This document shows positions 25,101 through 36,429 of a stretch of DNA of 64,000 bases, one piece after another. Below the pieces are notes generated by a model, which was not told the origin of the DNA, made no database searches, and worked only from the letters and a program-made list of their open reading frames with translations. Position 1 is the first letter of the stretch. Each line of letters opens with the position of its first letter. The DNA is from Datnioides undecimradiatus (lineage: Eukaryota > Chordata > Actinopteri > Lobotiformes > Datnioididae), in contig WARS01000029.1 of assembly GCA_008933995.1 (NCBI GenBank), positions 13,587,107-13,651,106 of the forward strand, in the 5' to 3' direction. Position numbers and translations under genes: made by a program.

Positions 25101-27053
25101 CTAGTTTGCAGCAGTCCCTTCCTGCCCACTATGAAAATAAATTAAATGAAACAAACAAAGTCAGCCTGTAAATGCAGGTTACAAGACGATATCAGGTTGC
25201 CTGAAAGGTCATTAATCATAATTTGGACTCATATCACTAAGTGATTTCTAGTGTAAGCAGCTCTACTGCTGACCTGAGCTGCCCCCAGTGGAGGAACTCT
25301 CAACCTCTTCATGGCCTTCTGACGGTCTCCTCCCTCCAGCTCAGTGGTGACCAGGGTCTACACACACACACACACACAGACAGATGCAAACAATGATTTT
25401 ACATGTGTGTTTTGTTTTCCACCAACTTCTCCGTATATTATGTACATGTCTGTGTTTGTGTATATGCAAGCGGGAACCTCTGTCTCAGAAATGAGCTGCG
25501 TGATCTTCTTGCAGGTGTAGAAAGGTGCCACCTCCACATGAGCCACACGCCAGTCGGCCCCGCGAGAAGTGTCCAGGATCTTGTCATGTTTCTTCAGGAT
25601 TTTACGGAAACCAGTGAAGTTCAGGTTCTGTGAACAGTGACAAGGAAATAACTGTTACATAGCAGACAAACAGGCTAGAAGGTTTATTATCTATATAAAC
25701 ATAAAACACACATTCAGTTACACTGAAGAACATTTCAACCTTGACTACAGGTGTGTCTGAGAGTGCAGGAGTGTGTGCATGCGGAAACCTGGTAGTTCTG
25801 GAGCAGGATGAGGCTGAGGTAGAACTCGCTGAAGGCTAGCTTCAGGTCCTTGATGTTGTGATGTTTGCAGCGCTCCTCCTGTGACAGGTGGAACATGGTC
25901 TTGCGTTTTCGCAGTCCAGGCGGAGCGTTGCTCTCACGCTGAGCGTCCAGTGATGACTGCAGCTCATTCTGTAGGGTGGCAAAACGTCTCTGGGCTTCAG
26001 CAAGCTTTTCTACATGTGGGGAGATAAGAAAATAACAATAAGGTGATTTGGGGTTTTTTCTATGACATACTTTGCCTATATTGACCCACATTAATGATGT
26101 TTTTTGGCACACATCCAGACTGATGCCCTCGCCATTTAACCATCTAATATCTCACTGACTATTCTTCGGTTCATGTTGAGTCCTCATCGACTTTGTATTG
26201 TTTTCTTTTGCTTTTGCCTGAACAAATACCGGTTAGAAGCTTCAACTTTCTGCTTCAGCTTGACACCATCTACCTCAGTAGAGGACAAGGAGAAAGTGCC
26301 AAAAAACCCTTTTATACACCATGTCTTTCACTCTCCTGCTGCCTGATCCAGGAAGCAGAAGCCTGGAGACTATTAGGCTGAACTGACATGTAAATGCTGC
26401 AGAGGGAGGAACCATTATCTGGGTCAGAGATAGGTTAATAGACTCAGAGCAAGAGAGGGAGCGGAGGGGAGGGGATCACACAGGGCCTAGGCAGTAACCT
26501 GCATTTTTTTGACTTCACTTGCACTTTTACATAGTTTTCTAACAAAAGATAAGCCCCCATTATTAAAATCACTAAACAATGACACCAAAAATGTTTATTT
26601 ACCTTGTTACCTTTTCCTCATCCATTTCCTTTTCTTCTACTCTTACAAACAGCCTGTTCACTGGACACCGGAAGGTCAGCTATTTTAACTAAATCTGTCA
26701 TCCTTATGCAATATGGCCAGTTTGTGTCCAAGAAGAGTCAGCAGTATTTAGTGGTATTCAGGCTGGTTGCACATGATTTGTTTATGTACATGTATTTTTA
26801 GGTTATATTCATAGAAATGTAAACATAGCCAGTTTTTCCTCCTTGAAGAAGTCATGCCTCCTGAGGCCATGACTTGCAAGTTCAGGTATAATAACAATGG
26901 TGCTGTATGTGACCGCTCTCTGATAGCACAGAACATTTGATTTGGTCTGAAGCAAACTGAGGCTCCAGCAACTGTTTCTCTATCATAAACTGAGAAAAGC
27001 AGCAGAGATTATCTGGGGGGGCCTCACTGGTGACTTTCACGCTTTGCTGCATG

Positions 27054-27105
<52 letters not shown>

Positions 27106-27731
27106 AGAGATTACACTACCTTTCTCACAGAGATGCTACAGTTCTTCCTTGACACCTGAACACAGTAATCCATCAGTTTGACTCATGAAGTCTGTCATAG
27201 CATTGCTTGGATGAACACATCACGACAGCAGGAGATGTGAGAAAGTTGAAACCCTGACAGCCCGACAAAAAAAGATTCAGACTAAATCTGAGGTCTGGGA
27301 TGGCAGTTCACAGCAGAGGACATGTCTGGACAGTTCATCTGCACGGGTGAATGATCCTAAATCAGACAGGTGTTGGTGGATTAGATTTCGACTTGTTTGG
27401 TTTTAGTGAAGAAGTTTAAAGAGCCCATTGTTCATCCTTTTTAGTTTTTATGAACTAAAAGGCTGATAGGATATTCCATTAAAACAGCAGACTGTGGAAA
27501 AGCCTTAAACCCATCAAGATGAAAGTGTCTGACAGGCTCGGTTTCAGTGCAGTGCAGCAGAATGGCCTTGAGAGGTCAAGGACCCCTTTCAGAGGCAGCT
27601 ACAGAAGCAAAAGAGCTGTGTGGAGGCAGATGTCTTATGTAAAGTCAGCACACAATTCATCTCCATCCATCCACTGCTATCTTTCTCTCTCACAACCTAA
27701 CCAGTTTTTCCACAACTACAAAACACACACA

Positions 27732-27769
<38 letters not shown>

Positions 27770-29082
27770 AGCCGACATCAGATAAAGCTGCCTGTCGGAC
27801 ACAACTCTGCAATTTTCTGTATTCACCCTGCTGAGTGTGGAGGATAAACCAGATGCCTGAGAGCTGGTATGAGATGCTGATGTTTTCATACACAGCATTT
27901 AACCAACCTCACACCCCACAGGTCTTCCTGAGGAGGCAGTGACTCACTGTTATACTGATGTGATGTGACTCTGCTGTCAACAGACTTGCAAGTGCCACAC
28001 GTTATTTTACATTAGGGATGGCATATGTTTTGTTTTAGTAGGTGTTGTATTTGTCAACACCCATCACTCCTCTTGTGGGCACCCATAAGGTGATTGTAAT
28101 AGTATACAGTAAGTATACTAAATTAAGGTTAACAAATCATGGCCTCTACAGCAATGTGTCAATAATTTAAAGGCACACACTTTAAAGGAATAATAAACTC
28201 ACGAGGTTTCATCAGTACCTCAGTAAATCATCCTCCTGCTAACAAGCTCTGAATTTGTATTTCGTTTGTTAGCTTTTCTAGCGAGCCATCTTATTATTTA
28301 CCATCATCATGAGCTGGAACAATCTTGCCAGTCAACATTAACCCTCAGCTGACCTGTAGTTTTACAAACAGCCTCTAGAGGAAGCATGATACCTCTCACT
28401 CCCCACCCCTCGGCTGAAGTTCAAAGCTAGTAGGCAACCTTCTGGTACCAGAATACCAGAATATATTATGGCTTACATCTCATGTTTCACGGCACACACA
28501 CACTCCCACCTCGCTCCCTGAAATACACCCAGGGAAGACTGCTCGCCTAAACATGATGACCACTGGCTACTTCAATCAAGTGACCAAGATTAGACACAAT
28601 GTCATTTGGCACAAAAACAGGCAGCTTAGTACAGAGTAAATAAACTCTAACATCTAAAATGATGAAAGATGATGATAGCTGATGCCTATAGCTCTACACA
28701 AGATATTATTATACACCTCATTTAAAATTGTTAAGGGAATAATGAGTTAATTTGAGTTCAGGAAGGAAGCATTATTGAGCAGAGTCAAGCATGAAGAATT
28801 GTTTAAATTCAATTATGGTGATATTGCTTCATATTGGTACACAGTCGATTCAACAGATCCTCTGACAGCCTGCCCCATTATCACACAATTGATTTCCAAG
28901 TGCTTTCCTTATTTGATTTGGATTTCATATATTCACTGTCAGCAATCGTTACCTGAAGTGTAACCGGAGCAAATAAATACCTGAGTAGAATGTGTTGATT
29001 TTCAGGAGCTCCTTCTCGCATGTCTGGAAAAATCTCTCCTCAAACTTGGCGTAGTATCTCTTCACAGTGTCTTCATCTGTGA
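13707..29082 (-). CDS. xpr1: xpr1, SPX/EXS phosphate exporter (13 exons; first about 41 codons not found)
   Basis: XPR1 exports inorganic phosphate across the plasma membrane. In mammals it is also the receptor for xenotropic and polytropic gammaretroviruses. The minus-strand coding join runs, in transcript order, 29082-28981, 26009-25789, 25627-25478, 25357-25274, 24429-24348, 24149-23962, 23595-23416, 20690-20522, 20062-19862, 15107-14941, 14863-14724, 14546-14322 and 13764-13707. It totals 1967 nt with matching phases at every junction. The first four exons hold the SPX domain, with the lysine patch KILKKHDK that binds inositol pyrophosphates, and the linker after it. The rest holds the membrane segments and EXS domain. 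The tail [10 protein letters not shown] is nearly identical to mammalian XPR1 from memory. Mammalian protein is about 696 residues, so two short 5' exons are missing here. I cannot tell xpr1a from xpr1b. Confidence 0.96.
13765..14321 (-). other. xpr1: xpr1 intron
   Basis: The intron is AT-rich with nothing recognisable. Its donor is GTAAGA after the RRPLLSSS end of the preceding exon. Confidence 0.85.
14322..14546 (-). CDS. xpr1: xpr1 exon, end of EXS domain and start of C-tail
   Basis: The exon reads [40 protein letters not shown] and a diverged [12 protein letters not shown]. It begins by completing an Arg codon and ends two bases into a Gln codon. The block is nearly invariant across vertebrate XPR1. 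Confidence 0.96.
14724..14863 (-). CDS. xpr1: xpr1 exon, EXS domain
   Basis: The exon reads [20 protein letters not shown], then [20 protein letters not shown] and APLEVF. Human XPR1 has STTLLPHSGD where this has [11 protein letters not shown], the variable part of this segment. The acceptor CATCCAG lies directly upstream in transcript order. Confidence 0.95.
14893..14914. repeat. (TG)n microsatellite in xpr1 intron
   Basis: This is a pure TG run of about 22 bp in the 77-bp intron between the exons at 14724-14863 and 14941-15107. Confidence 0.9.
14941..15107 (-). CDS. xpr1: xpr1 exon, EXS domain
   Basis: The exon reads [40 protein letters not shown] and [15 protein letters not shown]. Its first two bases complete the Glu of HREQGH. 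This is the variable outer loop (HKERGHSD in human) that in mammals helps determine retroviral receptor use. Confidence 0.96.
15563..15602. repeat. (TG)20 microsatellite
   Basis: This is an uninterrupted TG run of about 40 bp. Confidence 0.95.
16880..16899. repeat. (CA)n microsatellite
   Basis: This is a pure CA run of about 20 bp. Confidence 0.9.
17094..17119. repeat. (TG)n microsatellite
   Basis: This is a pure TG run of about 26 bp. Confidence 0.9.
17253..17287. repeat. Pentanucleotide (CTCCT)n repeat
   Basis: Seven perfect CTCCT units form a pure pyrimidine strand. Confidence 0.9.
19385..19436. repeat. (TTTC)n/(TC)n pyrimidine tract
   Basis: TTTC units are interrupted once by TATA-like bases and then turn into a TC run. 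Confidence 0.9.
19862..20062 (-). CDS. xpr1: xpr1 exon, core of EXS domain
   Basis: The exon reads [40 protein letters not shown] and [33 protein letters not shown] and LVNAGKYS are EXS signatures. It opens with GT, completing a Ser codon, and ends with G of the Glu in HREQ. Confidence 0.97.
20063..20521 (-). other. xpr1: xpr1 intron
   Basis: The 459-bp intron is without recognisable content. The donor read as GTACAAC is weak; see findings. Confidence 0.8.
20522..20690 (-). CDS. xpr1: xpr1 exon, EXS domain
   Basis: The exon reads [40 protein letters not shown] and [16 protein letters not shown]. Phase dictates the donor: only the GTACAAC site after TTTAAAA gives the one-base overhang that the next exon needs. 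SKGLLP and after is a variable outer loop. Confidence 0.94.
20691..23415 (-). other. xpr1: xpr1 intron (2.7 kb)
   Basis: No coding sequence is seen. There are (CA)n tracts at 22145-22184 and CA/CG tracts at about 22345-22380. A purine-rich stretch at about 21880-22035 is GA/GGAGG-dense. Confidence 0.8.
22145..22184. repeat. (CA)n microsatellite
   Basis: This is an uninterrupted CA run of about 40 bp. A shorter CA/CG-interrupted tract lies at about 22345-22380. Confidence 0.95.
23416..23595 (-). CDS. xpr1: xpr1 exon, membrane segments
   Basis: The exon reads [40 protein letters not shown] and [20 protein letters not shown]. It has 60 codons and is in phase 0 at both ends. It contains two hydrophobic spans. 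Confidence 0.96.
23596..23961 (-). other. xpr1: xpr1 intron
   Basis: The 366-bp intron is AT-rich and featureless. Confidence 0.85.
23962..24149 (-). CDS. xpr1: xpr1 exon, membrane segments
   Basis: The exon reads [40 protein letters not shown] and [30 protein letters not shown] and GINTYGWR are XPR1 hallmarks. It starts by completing a Gly codon. Confidence 0.97.
24348..24429 (-). CDS. xpr1: xpr1 exon, first membrane segment
   Basis: The exon reads [20 protein letters not shown] and then AISFILT, the first transmembrane span after the SPX domain. It ends one base into a Gly codon at a GTAAGT donor. Confidence 0.95.
24430..25273 (-). other. xpr1: xpr1 intron
   Basis: The intron is AT-rich. 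The motif AATTCGAATCC at about 24995 resembles a tRNA B-box, but no tRNA fold surrounds it. Nothing else was recognised. Confidence 0.8.
25274..25357 (-). CDS. xpr1: xpr1 exon, SPX-to-membrane linker (84 nt)
   Basis: The exon reads [20 protein letters not shown] and then VPPLGAAQ. It has 28 codons and is in phase 0 at both ends. Its acceptor is preceded by a TG repeat rather than a pyrimidine tract. Confidence 0.95.
25359..25379. repeat. (CA)n microsatellite abutting an xpr1 splice acceptor
   Basis: On the coding (minus) strand this is (TG)n leading straight into TAG and the 84-nt exon. Confidence 0.95.
25478..25627 (-). CDS. xpr1: xpr1 exon, SPX domain lysine patch
   Basis: The exon reads [40 protein letters not shown] and [15 protein letters not shown] contains the conserved SPX lysines that bind inositol pyrophosphates. 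It has 50 codons and is in phase 0 at both ends. Confidence 0.97.
25789..26009 (-). CDS. xpr1: xpr1 exon, SPX domain
   Basis: The exon reads [40 protein letters not shown] and then [20 protein letters not shown]. Its first two bases complete the Glu of SEKLAEA. The middle ([11 protein letters not shown]) is the variable loop of the SPX domain. Confidence 0.97.
27055..27102. repeat. (CA)24 microsatellite
   Basis: This is an uninterrupted CA run of about 48 bp. Confidence 0.95.
27722..27768. repeat. Compound (CA)n(CT)n(CA)n microsatellite
   Basis: Three dinucleotide blocks lie end to end. Confidence 0.9.
28981..29082 (-). CDS. xpr1: xpr1 exon, SPX domain (most 5' exon found)
   Basis: The exon reads [20 protein letters not shown] and then [13 protein letters not shown]. 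It starts with two bases of a Val codon (VTDEDTV in mammals) and ends one base into a Glu codon. The acceptor tract is CCCCCCAG. This corresponds to about residue 42 onward of mammalian XPR1. Confidence 0.96.
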
Positions 29083-29784
29083 CTGGGGGGCAAACAAGAG
29101 GAAGAAAGAAAAATAGTGGTGATTAGCCACGTGAGGAAGTATTTAAATGAGAAATGCTGCAGCACTTAACAACTTTTGCAAAAGGAGGGGATGTGTTGTA
29201 CGGATCACTGTGAACAAACAATGACAAAGCACAGTTCATATTGTAGTGAGAAGCAGTGAAGCCATGTCAAACCTTTTTCTAAATATATGGTATCAAGAAC
29301 AGCTGAAATACAGCAGTACACATACTGCAGGACAAAAAGTGATGTGGTTATAGACACAAAAATCACCCACATGTGCCTGGTAGCTCTCTGCATGTTTACA
29401 TGTTGTTACGTACCATGTAAAAAGATACTGGATGAAGCTACAACTTAATATTGAGAATGTGAGCATTATATAACACCGATGATAAATGCCTCGAATAACA
29501 AAAACAGCTGCAGCTTTTCTTTGTCTTTTATTTCCTGACAGCTGTAAGTGAGAGCTTTCCTTCTTCTACAGTTTCAGGTGCAAATCTAATCCAAACACAA
29601 ATCTATTGTCAAACACAAAATGGATCTGAGTAGATTTACTATAAGTTAGTTCACAATTAATTACTGTTGATTGTTCAACTATTACTGTTAAATAGCTGAA
29701 ATGACATAATCTTGCATGATCTTCATAAATAAGTCATGTCAAAATATCAAAGTGTTACGATACATTATTGGAAAACAATACATA

Positions 29785-29819
29785 GAACATTTAACAAATT
29801 AACAATTTGTTAAATGTTC
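29785..29819. repeat. Perfect inverted repeat, 16-bp arms, 3-bp spacer
   Basis: GAACATTTAACAAATT is followed by AAC and then its exact reverse complement. A partial direct copy (CATTTAGCAAATTAACAAAT) lies just downstream. Confidence 0.95.
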
Positions 29820-32810
29820 ATTTAACATTTAGCAAATTAACAAATTTTACTAAAAATTACTACAGTAAATGGGGGGATGATACACATCATCAGCACAACA
29901 GCTTATTTTTGTTGTTTGTTTTGTTGATGTTTTCATGACAAACCCAGTCAGTCCTCTAAAACCATATTTCTCCAGGTGCGTTCCTTTAGCTTCTTCTGTA
30001 ACGAGCCACGCAGACATCCATTCAGTATTACAATTAGATCAGCAGCTTCCTTCTGTCTCTCTTCAGTCCGAACACATACTGTGTATGTCTTTTTCAGGAC
30101 CAGTCAATTCAATCAGCATCGATGCTCTGTCTCAAATAATCCTCTGGCTCATTCACAGCAGGCTACCTGACACCTGAGTAAGTTAAAAACATGACCATTG
30201 GCCAGCTATCAGCCAAGCCCACATACTGTGAACACACAGACCCATGCTGAATCTCACTGTGTCGACATTGTCTTTATCTCACATTACGCCAAAGCCACAG
30301 AAAAACAATGTGACTTGCAGGTCTGACAGTTTCCCACGAGATCACATAGTATAATTATCAAATATCAAACAATAATTCATCTGTATGTGCCTCACATATT
30401 CTTCCCAGGAACAGCTGATCTCATCAGTCAGACCTGGTGTGTCACCAGTATCTAAATGTCAAATGAAGATGGTCAATACAGGCAGAATAAAGAGAGATGT
30501 TGGTTGTTGCTTCATAAAGTATAATGTCAGATCTGACATTGTAAACATTTGCTGTTATAGAAAGTGAACCTTGGCTGCAACCGGTAGATGGAGAGGCTTT
30601 CTGGTGTTCAACACAGTAATAAGAAAGAGATGCCCTAGGCAGCGGCCTGTCAATATCGCTGCTTACTCACACATAGCTACATTTTCAGCAGGGGTGTATA
30701 AGCTTGTGATGAAAAGGTGGAAAAAATGGTCAACAAACAGCTTTACAAGGAAAATAAATCAGAAACTGCCTTCAGAGCCATTAAAATAATCAATTACAAG
30801 TTAATTAAACTGTGACCTGCAGGAGAACACACTGTACAGCCCAAAGTATACAGTACAGGGACAAATTCTACAGAGCATTAGAGAGGGAGAAAACTTCCTA
30901 CAGCAAATGAGACTGCAAAATCTGTGTTCATTCAAATTCTATGTGTGCATCGAAGTAGTCCAAACATCCAAAACAAGACCATTACTGTAATGACAACAAA
31001 TGGAAAATGAGGACAGTTAGTAAAGAAGAACAAACTTCCACTGACCATCAGCAGTGACTTTGTACACAAATCAATATACAAGAACAAGAAAACAATGAGA
31101 GCTGCGGTAATACACTGATAGTGGTATGGATTTAGTGAGGACAGACAAGAGGTCCGTGGCACGTCATATACATAAAAGATACTGCATGACTGAATAGGTC
31201 ACTTACATGTCAGAGCCTCCTGACAAACCAACTTAACAAAGAAGTAAAGACAAGAAGAGGGTAAGATTAAAGGATGGGGAAAAGATGAAGCTACTGAAGT
31301 GAAAGAAATGTAGACAAACAATAAAGAAGGAGAACTAGTGAGAGAACCAATGTCTCCAGTTTGCCTCGCACTTTTACACAGTTCAGCCAGAGTCACAACT
31401 CTTTCAGCCTTACAACGGTGCAGCTGACTGGCAGGCTGCTGCAGATGGATGGATGGCTGTCTGGATTGAGGGATGCACACTTCCTGACCCATCCGCTGGC
31501 TAGCAGATTAGCTGAATGACTGAAAACGTGACCAGTCAGTGTGCCACGACAGAATGACTAATGGTCCAACATCCTCCTTTAGTCAGACCTGCAGGCAGGA
31601 AACAGACGGAGCAGTACCGTAATTCAAAGTAAAAGGTTACGCAGCTAATGAGCACTTTGTATGGAAGAGCACTGAAGGATAGAGACACAGAGGCACAGAG
31701 AGAGAAGACGAGGAGCAGTTAGTGAACTGTGGATCATTTAACATCTGTGATTTGTTTCCTATGCCTCAAAGATTAGGTTTAAAATATAATTTGTCCAAGA
31801 AATAACTATTACTTCATCTTAACTAGGAATTGGCTTGTAACTGTCAGCAACATCACATCTACAGAGTTGTTTTGGAAGGATATGTGTATATACTGAAATG
31901 AAATTCCTCTTCTCTGACTTGGATAAAGAGAAGAGCGAGTGTGTTGGTGGATTAATGTATAGATGTGAGGGCAGGTATAGAGGAGGTTATGAAATTACCT
32001 TGCACCCTCATCTCTTTGTTTCCTGCTGTGACCTTATAGACCACTGAACACAGTGGAGGTGTGTATGTGCACTTCCCATTATCATGTCTTTTTTCACACA
32101 TTTAAGTGACTGAGGCCTATGATGTCTGAGAACAAAGGCCACCGTCAGAGCCACTTCAACCTCACAGCTGGTTTAGTCAGACTTTACAAACAGACTCTAA
32201 CATCTCTGCAGCTGCTGAATCAAATCTGTCATCTCTCTCCTCAACCTTCCACACACTTTACCTTAAACCAGCATTAGCGCAGATTAGCATAATTCTCATA
32301 ATTACATTGTCGCAACTCTTTACTTGCCTCCTCTGATGCAACCACACTGCTGTGTAAATGTAATAAAAGATAATTACAAAAACATTGTGAATTCATTCAA
32401 TGACATTTACTGTATCTTTAATTTAATCTCTGGTGCCACTTCTCATGTAAATCTGCCAGCTTCTCTTTCAGCTACACAGTACAGGTTCTCATTATCACAA
32501 GTCTGGGTGAATGGTAATAGAGAAGGCTTTCTGGAGTCCAACAGTGTGTCCAAGGTTGGGCTTCATGGAGCTCAAACACAGTGACAAGATAGAAAAAAAA
32601 TCTATAAAAAGTTCAGTCCCAAGAACACACATGCACGCACTTTCTACACAGACACTATATCCATCCTAAAAAGTATGCACTGGGTTTGTTTTACAATCCA
32701 ACAACTGTGTTTCATTACTAATTAAATACCAGTTTAACACAGTAATTCTGTTTCTTGCAACTCCAACTATCAGTGGTCTCCTCTAGGATCCCTGGATATC
32801 ATGGTATCTA

Positions 32811-32888
32811 GTGTGTGTGTGTGTGAGTGTGTGTGTGTGTGTGTATGTGTGCGTGCGTGCGTGCGTGCGTGCGTGCGTGTGTGTGTGT
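32811..32888. repeat. Compound (TG)n(GCGT)7(TG)n microsatellite
   Basis: TG runs flank seven perfect GCGT units at 32851-32878. A further TG tract lies at about 32982-33009. Confidence 0.95.
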
Positions 32889-35385
32889 CTGGCCAAGCCA
32901 ATGAGATGATGATGAAGCTCCTCAGTAGGGAATAATGGTTCTGTCCCTGTAGGGCTGTGTGGTGATATATGCCTCTGGTTTGTGTGTGTGCATGTGTGTG
33001 TGTGTGTGTTTACACTGTGTGTTTTGGACAGTACTTTAGCACTTTAAGTACAAACAATGAACATTATTCACCTTTTGCCTTCACTAGGGTAAATAGACAT
33101 ATATTTACAGTATTTGCAGTATATTTGATGTATTCAGCTACTATAATGTTTGTGAAAGTGACCAACCAGCAGAGCAAATCAATGTCAGCTGAAAGGCTGT
33201 GTTTTGCTCAAGGCAACATGACTACTAAATGTAGGATCCAATTTATCTATAGCTAGAGAAAAAATCAATAAGTGCTTTTATTAGATTTAGGAACATTTAA
33301 CAACAGTAAATTAGAGCCATAAACTGTAAAGTTAGTGCCAGCAGTGTTGAGGTCAACACACATCTGTCACCCCACCAAACTAGTTGATAAATCAATTATT
33401 TGATCACTTATTAAATCAAGTAAAATGCCAAATTTTTGCTGGTTACAGCTCACAAACATGACCATTTACTGATTTTTCCATTTAGTATAAATTCATTGCT
33501 TTGGGTTTGTTAAGTGTTGACCACCGTAAATATACTACTCACATCTTTTAGCTGATTATATAATTATATATTATATAATTGCAAATTTAAAGTGCCTGAA
33601 CAAAGACAACTTCTTCATATTTAAATATTTTGCTTGGCTGTTGGTTAAAATTATGATAATTTAATACAAAATATAGTGTACTATCACTAAGACAAGAATA
33701 TGTTTCATATTCTTGCACAGTAGATGAATTGTTGATGATTCATTTTGTGTCAGCTTAACCATAAAATTAGTTTCTTTGTTTCAGCATCATCAGCGCCAAC
33801 AAACTGCACCCTTGACTGTCTTAACGAGCAGGGGTTGCATGTGCCTCAACAGTGTGTCAGGGGCACCAAGGGGATTTTGTGCTCAAGATAACCAGGCATA
33901 CTTGAGTACAACGTGCCATGAGGAGTGTAGATCCAGTGCAGAATAGTGTGTTAATTCATTGGCTTCACTTTTTCAGACAAAGAATTGTGCTGGTAGCTAG
34001 AAAAACAACTCTTGACCTACAGTATTCCCAGGGCGTCTTGTAGAAGGCAGCCCCCCTCTCTCCGCTAACCCCTTCTTCTGTAGATTGTATAAATAAATGA
34101 TGAGACAGCTTCCCCAGAACCCTACTACTCTAACCCCCCGAAACCCTTCTCTCTCTCACACACACACACACACACCCCACCCCCCAACTTCTTATATTCC
34201 CATACAAGCATTCTATGACAAGACCCCATAAAACCAGCACATAAATCCTTCATGGAGACCCTCCAATTTGCTGACAAGGAGAGAGAACAGCAACACCTAC
34301 ATGTCGCTCTGGATCATGTCCTTCACTACTGGTTTCTTGCAAGTAAAGTAAGAGTCTTTACATAGACAACAGTGTGTCCAGTTGGTGTTATAACCCACTT
34401 TATTCTATTATTCATCTGTTCTATCACCTGTCTCACGCTGAAACTATTGCTGTTAAGTTGAGAGACACAAAAATGGTGAAAACGCAGAGAGAACAAGAGG
34501 CGACGGTTTCCTCTGTGTTAGGAGCTCAGATATCATCTGTCATTAAATTGGAGCCTGGAGAGAGTGGAGAGGACACAACCTCTTCACAATCACATTCAGA
34601 AGCACACACAATTGGTATGTCCCTATTTTTAAGGTCCATTTATCTCATTTAATGACACCTCACTGTGGGATCTAAACTATGTTCTGATAGAATTACTGTC
34701 GGGAGAGCTGAGGAGGCCATTATGTTATGATTGTCGCTGTATTAGCCTCGCTTATCTCTTTCCTCCAAGCACACAGGTGTATATCACAAATGAAGCGAAC
34801 GACAAACTGAACTATAAAAGAAAATAGGATGGAGTTAACTCTGGGCTAATATTAATCTAGAGCGACAAAAAGAGTGAATGCATAAAAACAACTTCAACAT
34901 CCTCTTAGCGTCTGGCTTTAAGGAGGAAACACAACACTAAACCCAGCCAAATAACACTCCCCCCACCACCACCACCATTCATCTCGCCTTTTTTTTTCAG
35001 CTTATTCCCATTCGGCCCTCCAGCCACAATTAATTCTACCAATCATCTCTCTCATCGAGGCCAGGGGAGCATTAAGAATGCATACTCACTGGGCTAGACT
35101 GCCAGCCAGGGAGGACCGGAGGCAGGATGAGGAACTACTGTAGCTCCCGATCCATTGTGTACTATTTATACTGCCAGACAAGCAAGCTAAGCAGCTCCAA
35201 AAAATATACTACACCAGCAAAGAGTTGTGAAAACGATATGATGAATATAATCATATATTCAGCACATTCTGAGACATGTTAATATCTCTGACTACAGTTA
35301 ATGTACTATGTGGAACCCAGAGAAAAGGTGGAAATTGCAGCTCATTGCATGTGCGCGTGTAAGCATGGGAGAGAGTGGACGAAAT

Positions 35386-35423
35386 AGAGAGAGAGAGAGT
35401 GTGTGTGTGTGTGTGTGTGTGTG
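35386..35423. repeat. (GA)n(TG)n microsatellite
   Basis: A GA run passes directly into a TG run. Confidence 0.9.
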
Positions 35424-36374
35424 AGGCACATGTGATGGGTATATTACCAGCAGCCAAGTCAATGCTTCAAGAAAGGAAAAGAGTGCAAGCAAGAGGCCAG
35501 ATGGGGTGTGAGATGATCCTGGGGACCAGACGAGAAACACACAATAAATCCCAGAAAAGGGATTGATGGCAGAGAGACAGAGAGGGAGAGATATGTGAGA
35601 GAAGAAATATAAAGAGAGATGAAGACAAACAGCAGGAATGCAATAAAAAAAACATATAGGAAAAAGAACAAAAAACATATTCTCACTAAGACGATCTCAC
35701 AGAGTGCAGAATTCAGTAAAAATGCAACATTGTCAGATGGGACTACAGTAATAATCGCTACACAGGACAGACTGAATTACTGCCATGAAATCTGCTATAA
35801 AAAAATCTATTTAGTGGAGAGCTCATGCTTAAACATTTGTAATAATTTATTTTAAGTCAGCACAAATTCATATTTTCTGATAAAATTTTAGAAATATAGT
35901 AAAACACTGCAGCCGGCTTTGAAGACATAGAGACGTAATTGCTGGCGTGTTGCTTTAAATACTGGGGATCTGTCCAAGGTACTGATATCACACAACAAAT
36001 ATGTTGCTATGGGCAAAAAAGACACATCAACTGACAGTAAATAAAGGAAAAACCTTTTATTGTGTAGCAATTACCTAAGTGGGTCTTTGAGGAAGACATA
36101 GAGGCGGCAGGCTGATGGATGTGCATTAATAAGCAAAGTTTCTGAAAACATCATGAACTGGGTCATGTTTGTTGTTACGCAGCCTTATTGTCTTTTCTAA
36201 AGTATTTAAGAAGAAGCAGAAAGTGTGTTTGTGGATGTCTGCATGAATGTCTGTGAGGATTTGTTAATGTAAAATCTATCCTGTCAGTTGCCTTTTCTCA
36301 GCATGTTTGTTTCAAGCCCTGATAGGCCATGTACCCTGCATGAGCCCACATGTACACACCCCTGCTGACTGCAG

Positions 36375-36375
<1 letters not shown>

Positions 36376-36426
<51 letters not shown>
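36376..36426. repeat. (CA)n microsatellite
   Basis: This is an uninterrupted run of about 51 bp. Confidence 0.95.

Positions 36427-36429
<3 letters not shown>

Larger units (their letters stand above)
26010..28980 (-). other. xpr1: xpr1 intron (3.0 kb)
   Basis: No coding sequence is seen. Microsatellites lie at 27055-27102 and 27722-27768. No recognisable transposon. Confidence 0.8.

Noticed and set aside
33555-33579. AT-only inverted repeat with 9-bp arms
   Set aside because: Expected by chance in AT-rich intron DNA.
35298-35678. 126-codon minus-strand open frame
   Set aside because: It is biased by the (GA)n(TG)n tract, and its hydrophobic composition comes from T-rich DNA.
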